In this document: positions 1 through 5,959 of the stretch, piece by piece
Layout: every line of letters begins with the position of its first letter
Position numbering within the stretch: position 1 is the stretch's first letter
Source of the DNA: Planctomycetaceae bacterium
GTDB lineage: Bacteria > Planctomycetota > Planctomycetia > Pirellulales > UBA1268
DNA length: 8,706 nucleotides
Direction: 5' to 3'
Assembly (NCBI GenBank): GCA_009691925.1
Contig: SIAG01000165.1
Location: 1-8,706 of the forward strand
Made by a program: the position numbers and the translations under genes
The notes under the pieces: generated by a model
What the model saw: the letters and a program-made list of their open reading frames with translations, nothing else
Databases searched by the model: none
What the model was told of the DNA's origin: nothing

Positions 1-492
1 GGTGAAGACGAGCCTTGGAACGGGGAGGTGTATGTCTCGTTCGGGGCGGGTCCCCATCGGTCGTGGGAGGATGCCGTTGAATACGGATTCGTCTCCGGCG
101 GAGGCGGGGTTTGGTACAGCCGGACGCTGGAGCTACTTTCTCCGGGGGACAGGGTGTGGGTGAAGGCGCCGGGAAGTGGGTACGTGGGTGTCGGGCGCGT
201 CGTCGGGCCGCGCGAGTCGGTGGCGGAGTTTCGCGTGAAGACCCCGGAGGGAGACCGGCGGCTCGTCGAGGTCTCGAAGCGTGCGGATTACGGCCGCGGT
301 GAGATCGACGATCCGGACCGTTGCGAATACTTTGTGCCGGTGAAATGGCTCGAAATCCGGCTGATCGATGCGGCGGTTCAGGAAATCGGCTTTTTTGGGA
401 ACCAGAACACCGTCTGCAAGCCGCGGAGCAAGAAGTGGCGGACCACCGTTGATCGACTGAAGCAAATGTTCCCGACGTTCGACAGGCCATAG
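1..492 (+). CDS. 3' end of a protein with a nuclease-associated C-terminal domain (5' truncated by the window)
   Basis: The frame is open from base 1 and ends at TAG 490-492, leaving 163 codons. A GTG at 28 could be read as a start, but the in-frame residues before it (EDEPWNGEVYVSFG) belong to the conserved block, so the gene almost certainly begins upstream of the window. The readable landmarks are YVSFG near the beginning, then a W-E-D-A followed by YGF and a Gly-rich WYS stretch, then PGDRVWVKAPGSGYVGVG, and near the end FFGNQNTVCKP. From memory, this arrangement occurs as the C-terminal part of bacterial proteins whose N-terminus resembles DUF91/NucS-type nucleases. The PGDRVW...GYVGVG segment is reminiscent of small beta-barrel PUA/EVE-like folds. 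No catalytic residues can be assigned from this fragment, so its function is open. It is a plus-strand neighbour of the toxin-antitoxin operon, separated by about 460 bases, and is not in the same operon. Confidence 0.75.
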   Translation, partial: GEDEPWNGEVYVSFGAGPHRSWEDAVEYGFVSGGGGVWYSRTLELLSPGDRVWVKAPGSGYVGVGRVVGPRESVAEFRVKTPEGDRRLVEVSKRADYGRGEIDDPDRCEYFVPVKWLEIRLIDAAVQEIGFFGNQNTVCKPRSKKWRTTVDRLKQMFPTFDRP

Positions 493-773
493 GTCTGAGG
501 CATGGACGAATCGGCGGCGGGCTCCTCGCTGGGGGCGCCGTGCGGCCCGCTACCGGCGCGTTGCGATTGATCCTCGGCGGGCCAACATCGGCAGGCCGCG
601 ACCGGAGGGCCAGGGTGGCGTCCGCGTCGTCGAATCGTGAAAAAGGCAGGAGTGGCCTGAATCGCTCTCCGGTCTGTCGGCGTGAGGGGTTTGGGGCACT
701 GGCTCACCGACCAAACCTAGACCCATCCCCGGCCGACCGGCGACGGCGACTGAGGCTTCCGCCAGACAAGCCA

Positions 774-789
774 TATTTCAGCTGAAATA
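774..789. promoter_or_regulatory. Perfect 16-bp palindrome, function unknown
   Basis: TATTTCAGCTGAAATA reads identically on both strands with no central spacer. It lies about 165 bases upstream of the antitoxin start and about 100 bases upstream of the operator-like repeat. It is A+T-rich in a G+C-rich stretch. A dimeric DNA-binding protein could bind it, but the sequence matches no operator I can name. It is not followed by a T tract, so it does not look like a terminator. Confidence 0.4.
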
Positions 790-892
790 CGGTCGATCGG
801 CCCGTGGATCCCGAGCAACAAAGCGGGCGTGGGCGTTCGCCCAAGCGTGGCCGGGCCATGTCGTGGCGACATTTGATAGCCTGTGGGCTTTC

Positions 893-924
893 ATAGATCG
901 TATGTTTGATATATTACGATCTAT
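893..924. promoter_or_regulatory. Inverted repeat, likely operator/promoter of the Fic toxin-antitoxin operon
   Basis: Two perfect 10-bp arms, ATAGATCGTA at 893-902 and TACGATCTAT at 915-924, flank a 12-base A+T-rich spacer that includes TATAT. The repeat ends 17 bases before the ribosome binding site of the HTH gene. A second motif overlaps it: TTTGATAG at 872-879, TTTGATA at 905-911, and the reverse complement CTATCAAA at 921-928. TATATT at 910-915 could serve as a -10 element, but no good -35 lies at the usual distance. Repressors of toxin-antitoxin operons commonly bind such repeats over their own promoter. Autoregulation by the HTH protein encoded next is therefore likely, though inferred. 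Confidence 0.6.
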
Positions 925-953
925 CAAAAACGTCTCGGTTCGGAGGTTATTCG

Positions 954-1424
954 ATGTCCGTGCAGTCCCGTCGGGCCGCGATCGCCCGGAGACACCTTGA
1001 TGCCGCGTTCACGAGGGGGAACGCCGCCACGCTTCCGCCGCCGCCGGCCGGTGGCTGGGTGGCGGCGATCAGCTCGGCGCTCGGCATGACGACGCGGCAA
1101 CTCGCCACCCGCATCGGCGTTCGGCAGCCTTCCGTGGTCGCGCTCGAGAAGTCGGAGGTCGCCGGGACCGTCTCGCTCAAGACGCTCCGGCGCGCGGCCG
1201 AGGCCCTCGACTGCGATCTCGTCTACGCGTTGGTGCCACGCCGGACACTCGAAGAGACGCTCCGACGGAGAGCCGAGAGTGTTGCGCAAGCCCATGTCGC
1301 AGCCGTTTCGCATTCGATGGATCTCGAAGGGCAGGGGATCTCAACGACCCAGCGGACGGCGGAAGCAAGGCGGCTTGCGGAGGCGCTGCTGGAACAGGGG
1401 AGCCGTCTCTGGGACGAGCCATGA
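954..1424 (+). CDS. HTH antitoxin, 'mobile mystery protein A' family, with Fic-inhibition motif
   Basis: This 156-residue protein is the probable antitoxin and repressor of the Fic protein encoded next. ATG 954 is chosen because GGAGG (942-946) lies 7 bases before it; an upstream in-frame start at 906 would place the start codon inside the operator repeat and has no ribosome binding site. Residues about 35-90 form an Xre-like helix-turn-helix (LGMTTRQLATRIGVRQPSVVALEKSE), followed by a conserved end of the domain (AAEALDCDLVYALVP). Past the HTH, about residues 98-126, is a predicted charged helix that ends in HSMDLEGQ. Within it S121-x-x-x-E125-G126 matches the inhibition motif [S/T]xxxE[G/N] by which FicA/VbhA-type antitoxins block ATP positioning in Fic enzymes. 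The stop codon overlaps the Fic start (ATGA, 1421-1424), so translation is probably coupled. HTH type and gene pairing match the mobile mystery A/B families, which are reported mostly from mobile or plasmid contexts. The inhibitory role is inferred. Confidence 0.85.
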   Translation: MSVQSRRAAIARRHLDAAFTRGNAATLPPPPAGGWVAAISSALGMTTRQLATRIGVRQPSVVALEKSEVAGTVSLKTLRRAAEALDCDLVYALVPRRTLEETLRRRAESVAQAHVAAVSHSMDLEGQGISTTQRTAEARRLAEALLEQGSRLWDEP

Positions 1425-2011
1425 AGGATCCTCTCCTCGATCCCGAGCATCCCGACGAGACGCGACTCGAGCCGGACGAACGGCGGCAGCTGCTCCTCCC
1501 CCATATCGCCACACGAGCCGAGCTCAACGAAGCCGAGCAGGAGAACATCACCGACGCAGCGGCTTGGGCCTTTGCAAGGCGGCGGGAAGTCCTCTCCGAG
1601 CGGTTTCTCGTCTCCTTGCACAAGCGGATGCTGGGACGCGTCTGGCGCTGGGCGGGGACGATCCGCGACAGCGATCGCAACATCGGCGTGGCGTTTCACC
1701 AGATCCGGCCCCAACTCCGGGCACTCATGGAGAATGCCCGCTTCTGGGTCGAAAACCAGACATTCCCGGCAGATGAAATCGCCGTCCGGTTCCACCATCG
1801 ACTCGTACTCATCCACCCATTCCCCAACGGCAACGGCCGGCATGGCCGACTCGCCGCCGATCTCCTCGCCGTCCGGCTCGGTCGGCCGAGATTTTCCTGG
1901 GGCAGCGGCAGCCTCATCGAGCCGGCGGACACTCGGAGGCGATACATCGAGGCACTTCGGGCCGCTGATAAAGGGTATGGCAAACCACTACTGACGTTCG
2001 CCCGTTCGTGA
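1421..2011 (+). CDS. Fic-domain protein, 'mobile mystery protein B' family (probable toxin)
   Basis: The protein has 196 residues. Fic proteins usually transfer AMP (Doc: phosphate) from a nucleotide to a hydroxyl on a target protein, and in toxin-antitoxin pairs this shuts down an essential process. The core motif is HPFPNGNGRHGR at residues 132-143. It has the catalytic His132, the anion-hole GNGR (137-140) and the second arginine (Arg143) that binds the gamma-phosphate and is the target of an inhibitory Glu. The usual Asp/Glu at position 136 is Asn. A likely target-docking flap lies upstream at about 78-95 (AGTIRDSDRNIGVAFHQI). The start overlaps the HTH gene by 4 bases, and GGGA at 1411-1414 may help initiation. 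The stop is only 6 bases from the oppositely oriented amidohydrolase remnant, with no room for a dedicated terminator. No inhibition motif is visible inside this protein, which fits control by a separate partner. The toxin role and its target are inferred. Confidence 0.85.
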   Translation: MKDPLLDPEHPDETRLEPDERRQLLLPHIATRAELNEAEQENITDAAAWAFARRREVLSERFLVSLHKRMLGRVWRWAGTIRDSDRNIGVAFHQIRPQLRALMENARFWVENQTFPADEIAVRFHHRLVLIHPFPNGNGRHGRLAADLLAVRLGRPRFSWGSGSLIEPADTRRRYIEALRAADKGYGKPLLTFARS

Positions 2012-2017
2012 CCCACC

Positions 2018-2815
2018 TCACTTCTTCCACACCGTCTTCCCCTCCTTGATCGTCTCGAGCATTTCGATCTTTTCGATCTCGGCGGCGGGCACCGCCGTCG
2101 GGTCGGCCGAGAGGATGACCAGATCGGCGAGCTTGCCGGTCTCGATCGAGGCTTTTTTATGTTCCTCGCCGGACATCCTCGCGCCGTCGAGAGTGATCGC
2201 TCGGAGGGCCTCGAGCGGCCCGATGCGCTCCGCTTCGCCGAGGATCACGCCCGAGCGAGTCTGCCGGTTCACCGCCGTGTGGATCGTGAACAGGTGGTCG
2301 ATCGGGGCGACGTTGAAGTCGGTGTGGTTCGCCGGATGGAGGCCGAGGGCGAGGGCCGACTTCATCGGGCTGATGAACTCCGTCTGCTCTCGGCCCTTGG
2401 TTCACGACATGCGTGTCGCCGAAATAGAACCAGTGCTCGGTGTAGAAGGAGGGGGTGATCTGCCAGGCGGCGTATTGTTGGAGTTGTTCGCGACGGATGA
2501 ACTGCGGGGATGCCGACGGTGCCCCGCGGCCGCTCCGGGGCGCCGTCGGAAGCGTAGCGATGGGCTTCGGGGAGGGCGTCGATCGCCGCACCACCGTTGC
2601 AATGGACAAAGAGCGTGGCGCCGTCGTCAGAGAGCTTCTTCACCCTATCGTTGAACGCGCTTTGCTGGAACGATAGCTCCCTCCGCCAGGCCTTCTGCCA
2701 GGCTGACCCTCCGGCAGAAACGGGGTGGTAAAGGCGGCCTTCCGCCCCTACGACGAACCGTCGGTGACGATTTTCACCCTGCCGATCCGACGGCAATTAC
2801 GGTATTCCGGCTCGT
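2018..2815 (-). pseudogene. Amidohydrolase (YtcJ-like family 3) remnant with nonsense codon and three frameshifts
   Basis: Only about the C-terminal half of a metal-dependent amidohydrolase is recognisable, spread over all three minus-strand frames. In 5' to 3' order it reads: RIGRVKIVTDGSS (about 2789-2751); a TAG at 2748-2750 where relatives have the Gln of DGSxQG; GRKAAFTTPFLPEGQ; a -1 shift between about 2705 and 2686; QSAFNDRVKKLSDDGATLFVHCNGGAAID; an extra base in the G run at 2506-2509; QFIRREQLQQYAAWQ to FGDTHV; an extra base near 2391-2396; and EFISPMKSALALGL to the C-terminal KTVWKK with a TGA at 2018-2020. The last piece is well preserved (HPANHTDFNVAP, ETGKLADLVILSADP). The N-terminal half with the HxH metal site is absent, because the remnant abuts the end of the DUF2721 gene. 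The usual Asp of CNGDAAID is Gly. No functional enzyme can be made. The 5' boundary is approximate. Confidence 0.85.
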
Positions 2816-2870
2816 CTACCGGCGGCTTGCCCGCACCGCGAAGGGAACGCAGCCGGTAGGCAGTGGCTCG

Positions 2871-3374
2871 TCAGACGTTGAGCGGGAGCCGAGCCGGACG
2901 GCGGCGTGGGCGGAGCACGGCCCGCTCCTCGGGGAGGGCAAAGCCGCGGGGAAGTTCTATCCAGAGGGCATTCAGCGAAAGATTGACGTCGAGGAGAAAG
3001 AGGCCGAGCGAGAGGAGAAGAGAAAGCAGGCAAGCAATCAAGAGGCCGACCGCCGCTGGGGCGACGTCAACTTTTGCGACCGACCCCATCACCAACACGA
3101 CCATCAGCAGAACTGCCAGCAACACGCTCCCCGCTGCCGTGCCGACACACCCGCGGAGAAACCTGGCCCGCTTGGAGAGCACATAAAGCTGGCGGCGGGC
3201 ATCGGCCCGGCCGGAGCCGGAAGGCGTCGAGGCCGAGAGAGCGATGCTCCTGGCCCGCTCCACCACCGTGGCAAACCGCTGCGACATGCACAAAAGCAGC
3301 AGCCCAACCCCCGAAACGAGCGTCGCCGGGGCGATCGCCATCTGGAGGATCGGGAAAAGTTCGGCGAGCGTCAT
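2871..3374 (-). CDS. DUF2721 family membrane protein
   Basis: The protein has 167 residues and starts with an ATG at 3372-3374. Upstream there is only a weak G-rich stretch in place of a good ribosome binding site. Three hydrophobic segments are visible: about residues 10-31 (ending in ATLVSGVGLLLLCMSQR), 77-98, and 106-130. The polar part between the first and second contains ERARSI and QLYVLSKRARFLRG. The pattern 'P-ATL-SG-GLLLL-M--R----ERAR', the RRAR-like LxKRARxLR and the final FLLDVNLSLNAL are the hallmarks of DUF2721, a family of small inner-membrane proteins with no known function. The C-terminal 25 residues are Arg/Pro-rich and probably cytoplasmic. The gene is intact although it lies between two pseudogenes, which suggests it is still under selection. 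The stop overlaps nothing and the amidohydrolase remnant follows it. Confidence 0.8.
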   Translation of the reverse strand: MTLAELFPILQMAIAPATLVSGVGLLLLCMSQRFATVVERARSIALSASTPSGSGRADARRQLYVLSKRARFLRGCVGTAAGSVLLAVLLMVVLVMGSVAKVDVAPAAVGLLIACLLSLLLSLGLFLLDVNLSLNALWIELPRGFALPEERAVLRPRRRPARLPLNV

Positions 3375-3600
3375 CGCAATGCCCGCCCGACGGAGCGGAC
3401 GGCCCTGGAGTGCAGGAAGTTTAGGCTGCCCACGCGGAGGGGCCAGCCGTTGGGGGAGCCGATCTCGGAGGGGATCACCCAGGAAACTGACCGGAAACCG
3501 CGCGTCGCCTTAACAGCCAGGGAGCCGGAGGTGGGAGCCGACGCCAGAGCCAGGCGGCTCCGGGGCCCCCCCGATCGGCGTCATAACAGCCAGATCGGCC
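3375..3600. other. Intergenic stretch between the DUF2721 gene and the aldehyde dehydrogenase remnant
   Basis: No gene is visible. On the minus strand it follows the aldehyde dehydrogenase remnant and leads into the DUF2721 gene. It holds the second copy of a 20-bp tandem duplication (see 3574-3613), a third degenerate copy near 3506-3520, and a 7-bp inverted repeat (GGAGCCG 3534-3540 / CGGCTCC 3555-3561) without a T tract. Confidence 0.5.
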
Positions 3601-3613
3601 TCAAAACAGCCAG
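3574..3613 (-). repeat. 20-bp tandem duplication spanning the aldehyde dehydrogenase stop codon
   Basis: Read on the minus strand, CTGGCTGTTTTGAGGCCGAT (3613-3594) is followed at once by CTGGCTGTTATGACGCCGAT (3593-3574), with 18 of 20 bases identical. The first copy contains the last codons and the TGA of the aldehyde dehydrogenase frame. A third, degenerate copy beginning CTGGCTGTTA lies at 3520-3506. This looks like a local slippage or small duplication event that has since begun to diverge. Confidence 0.7.
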
Positions 3614-4312
3614 TCGGTGGAAAGAAACGACGAGCGATGGGCGAGGACGATGTCGCCGAGGATCGCCCGGTTTTCCGGCGTGTCCTTGGCTGCTGCCATG
3701 CTCCGGATCGAAAACGCCCGCAGGGCATCGCTCACCGAGAGCGTCCCCTCGGCGCTGTCCTTCCGCCCGGTGAAGGGGAAGACGTCCGGCCCGCGCTGGC
3801 ACTGGCTGTTGAGGTTCACCCGGCAGACCTGATCGGCTAGGCCGTCGCCGAGGACCGCCACTTCTTCGGAATCGAGGGAGAAGATCGACGCCTGCTGGCC
3901 ATGATCGGCATCGCGGATCCACTGCAGGGGCTCTTCAATGTCGTCATAGACCGCGATCGGAACGACCGACCCGAACTGCTCCTCGTGCCACAGCCGCATC
4001 CCCGGCGTGACCGGCCCTACCACGGCCGGGAAAAACGTCGTGGCATCGAGCCTGCCGCCGCGGGCGTTGAGCACCCGCGCCCCCTTCGCCACCGCATCGG
4101 CGACCAAGCCCGCCATCCGCTCCGAGGCGTCGGGCTCCGGCAGCGGCGTCACGCCGACCGCCTTCGTCCACGGAGAGCCGACGACGAGCCGGTCGACGGC
4201 GGCGGCAAACGACCTCGCGCACCGGCCCGTCCCAGCGCCGCAGCTTCCCGCCGACGAGCCATTGCCGCTGGTGGATGGGAGACGGGGGGGCCGGGAGAAA
4301 CGGATCGGTCAA
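3601..4312 (-). pseudogene. GapN-like aldehyde dehydrogenase with its catalytic middle deleted
   Basis: Two ends of one NADP-dependent glyceraldehyde-3-phosphate dehydrogenase-like aldehyde dehydrogenase are joined out of frame. The N-terminal piece starts at TTG 4310-4312, with GGGAG 7 bases upstream: (M)TDPFLPAPPSPI, then WLVGGKLRRWDGPVREVV. The C-terminal piece begins at about 4210 in another frame: FAAAVDRLVVGSPWTKAVG, then PLPEPD. It continues through MRLWHEEQFGSVVPIAVYDD, VNLNSQCQRGPDVFPF, TGRKDSAEGTLSVSDALRAF and RSSFLSTDWLF to TGA 3601-3603. Between about 4216 and 4205 the text jumps from roughly residue 35 to roughly residue 310 of a family that is about 500 residues long. The NAD(P)-binding fold and the catalytic Glu and Cys are therefore missing, some 280 codons by estimate. 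The junction also shifts the frame, so no product is expected. Residues on both sides are otherwise very well preserved, which implies a recent deletion. Confidence 0.85.
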
Positions 4313-4340
4313 TTGAGCGCTCCCGATTTCAAGCCTACCC

Positions 4341-4361
4341 GCGCCGTGACACCCACGGCGC
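4341..4361 (-). terminator. Stem-loop just 3' of the DUF1080 gene (possible terminator without T tract)
   Basis: Perfect 8-bp arms GCGCCGTG and CACGGCGC surround a 5-base loop. The structure begins 13 bases past the DUF1080 stop on the minus strand and precedes the aldehyde dehydrogenase remnant. No run of T follows, so it is not a textbook intrinsic terminator. It may act as a transcript end or RNA-stabilising hairpin. Confidence 0.4.
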
Positions 4362-4374
4362 CCGCCCCCGCCGT

Positions 4375-5844
4375 TCACCAGGGGAGCTCTTTCAGGAAGA
4401 TGTTCTTGAAGAACAGTTCGCTGCCGTGGTGCTGGAGCTCGATCTGGTCGGCACGGGGGAGGGGCTTGGTCCCCTTCGACCAGTAATCCTCGAGCTTGAC
4501 CCGGTCGACGACGAGCGTGTCGTTGAGCCACACCGACACCTTCTCCCCCACCATGCGGATGAAGAACGTGTTCCACTCCCCCGGCTTCCGGTCGGCAAGG
4601 GCCAGCGGCATGTTGCGCCACTGGCGGTTGTTCCACAGGCCCCCCGAGCCGAGATTGCGGCCATTGGAGTACTGGGCCACCCACTCCTGCGGCGTGGAGG
4701 GGGCGGGCTTCCCCGGCTCGACGCGCGGATCCCACGGGTCCCAGATCTGGATCTGTGGCGTGCCGCGCAGATAGATCCCCGAATCGGCCCCCGGCGGGAT
4801 CTTCCAATCGACAAACAGCTCGAAGTCGCCGTGGTCGCGCGCCGAGCAGAGGCTCTCCCCCTGGCCGTCGTAGTGGAGAACGCCGTCGACAACGCTCCAG
4901 TGGGCCTTCATGGTCGCATCGGCCGTGGCCTGCGCTGCTTCAAGGGCTGCGCCGGCGAGTGCCCGGCGGGCGGGCGCTTCGCCGTGGGTGAGCCCCTTCC
5001 AGCCGGCGAGATCGCGGCCGTTGAAGAGTGCCTCGAATCCGGGGGGAGGGGCGTTGTCTTGCGCGACACGGAGGCTTGCAGGCGGCGGGGAATAGTCGGC
5101 AACCTTCAGCCTGCGGAAATCGACCCGGTCGTCATGGCCGGCGATGACGATGTGGCCGCGCCGGTTCGCTTTGCCGGGATGGGGGGATCCGTCGATCACC
5201 GCCATGTCGTCAAGGTACGCATCGACGATCACCGTGCCATTGAGAATCACGCAGACGTGATCTTCGATGGCGATGATCGTTTCGGTATTCCATTCGCCGA
5301 CCGGCTTCGAGGCGCCAGTCCGCGCCGGGGCGATGCCGTAAACCGAGCCGTGCACCTGCCAGGGCTTGAGCCACGTCAGCCGCTGTTTGCCGGCGCCGGG
5401 AATCTCCGCCTCTTGGCCATAGAGCGGCCCGTCGTGGTCGAGGATCTGGATCTCCAGGCCGTCGCGCGACGGATAGCCATCCTTCGGCACGCGGATCCCG
5501 ATGCCGTTGTTGCCGCTGGCCTCGAGGCGAAACTCAAACGTCAGCGCGAAGTCGCCGTACTCGGTTTCGGTTTCGAGCGTTTTGCCCCCCTTCTTACAGA
5601 CAAGGACGCCATCCTCGATTGAATAGCCGGCGGTGTCGCCGCGCCAGCCGGCGAGATCTCTCCCATTGAAGATCGGCTGCCAGGTGGCCTTGGCGAGGAT
5701 CCCCTCGGCATGCTCGGCGGCCGCGACGAAGGGATCGGCCTGGCCCGAGTGTGGCGGCTGGGCCGAGGCGGAGGGGAGAACGACGGCATGCTCGAGCAGC
5801 AGCCAGAAGAGCATGACGGGAACGGCGGTACGGATGAGATTCAC
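4375..5844 (-). CDS. Secreted protein with two DUF1080 (3-keto-disaccharide hydrolase) domains
   Basis: The protein has 489 residues. GTG 5842-5844 is chosen as start because it places a classic signal peptide at the N-terminus (hydrophobic core 8-23, cleavage after ASA at 28), and AAGG lies 7 bases upstream. Domain 1 (about 55-250) opens with WQPIFNGRDLAGW and contains SIEDGVLVC, EYGDFALTFEFRL, NNGIGIRVP, GLEIQILD, and WNTETIIAIEDHVCVILNG. Domain 2 (about 270-487) opens with FEALFNGRDLAGW and contains WSVVDGVLHYDG, DFELFVDWKIPPGADSGIYLRG, IQIWDP, and GEWNTFFIRMVGEKVSVWLN, and ends ELFFKNIFL. DUF1080 is a concanavalin-like beta-sandwich abundant in planctomycetes and Bacteroidetes; some members cleave 3-keto-glycosides. 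It probably acts in the periplasm. It follows the TIM-barrel gene by 115 bases on the same strand and may be co-transcribed with it. The long plus-strand open frame across this gene is antisense. Confidence 0.9.
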   Translation of the reverse strand: MNLIRTAVPVMLFWLLLEHAVVLPSASAQPPHSGQADPFVAAAEHAEGILAKATWQPIFNGRDLAGWRGDTAGYSIEDGVLVCKKGGKTLETETEYGDFALTFEFRLEASGNNGIGIRVPKDGYPSRDGLEIQILDHDGPLYGQEAEIPGAGKQRLTWLKPWQVHGSVYGIAPARTGASKPVGEWNTETIIAIEDHVCVILNGTVIVDAYLDDMAVIDGSPHPGKANRRGHIVIAGHDDRVDFRRLKVADYSPPPASLRVAQDNAPPPGFEALFNGRDLAGWKGLTHGEAPARRALAGAALEAAQATADATMKAHWSVVDGVLHYDGQGESLCSARDHGDFELFVDWKIPPGADSGIYLRGTPQIQIWDPWDPRVEPGKPAPSTPQEWVAQYSNGRNLGSGGLWNNRQWRNMPLALADRKPGEWNTFFIRMVGEKVSVWLNDTLVVDRVKLEDYWSKGTKPLPRADQIELQHHGSELFFKNIFLKELPW

Positions 5845-5959
5845 GATAGGGCCTTGGTGGATCGAGTGAAGCGGTGCACTCGAAAAAGAGCACGGCTCTG
5901 CCGGAAATGAACTCGGGATTGCGCGGGGCAAAGCCAGCTCCATACGGCAGCGGACAATA

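Larger units (their letters stand above)
493..953. other. Gene-free stretch upstream of the Fic toxin-antitoxin operon
   Basis: I find no convincing gene here. The short open frames between about 540 and 785 on both strands are Arg/Pro/Ser-rich and lack family motifs or a ribosome binding site. The first 270 bases are G+C-rich and featureless. The last 180 bases become locally A+T-rich and hold a perfect palindrome (774-789), an inverted repeat (893-924), and the promoter and ribosome binding site of the next operon. Confidence 0.6.

Noticed and set aside
540..785. 81-codon open frame in the intergenic stretch
   Set aside because: Low-complexity basic peptide, no ribosome binding site, ends inside the palindrome, and no resemblance to any family.
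906..953. Upstream start for the HTH gene at 906
   Set aside because: It lies inside the operator-like repeat and has no ribosome binding site, while ATG 954 has GGAGG at ideal spacing.
1223..1843. 206-codon minus-strand open frame over the toxin-antitoxin operon
   Set aside because: It mirrors the HTH and Fic coding frames; the motifs are all on the plus strand.
3534..3561. 7-bp inverted repeat as terminator of the dehydrogenase remnant
   Set aside because: The loop is 14 bases and no T tract follows in either direction; too weak in G+C-rich sequence to call.
3901..5622. 573-codon plus-strand open frame opposite the DUF1080 gene
   Set aside because: It is Arg/Pro/Asp-rich, has no family motif, and runs antisense to a well-recognised gene. 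High G+C codon bias creates such mirror frames.
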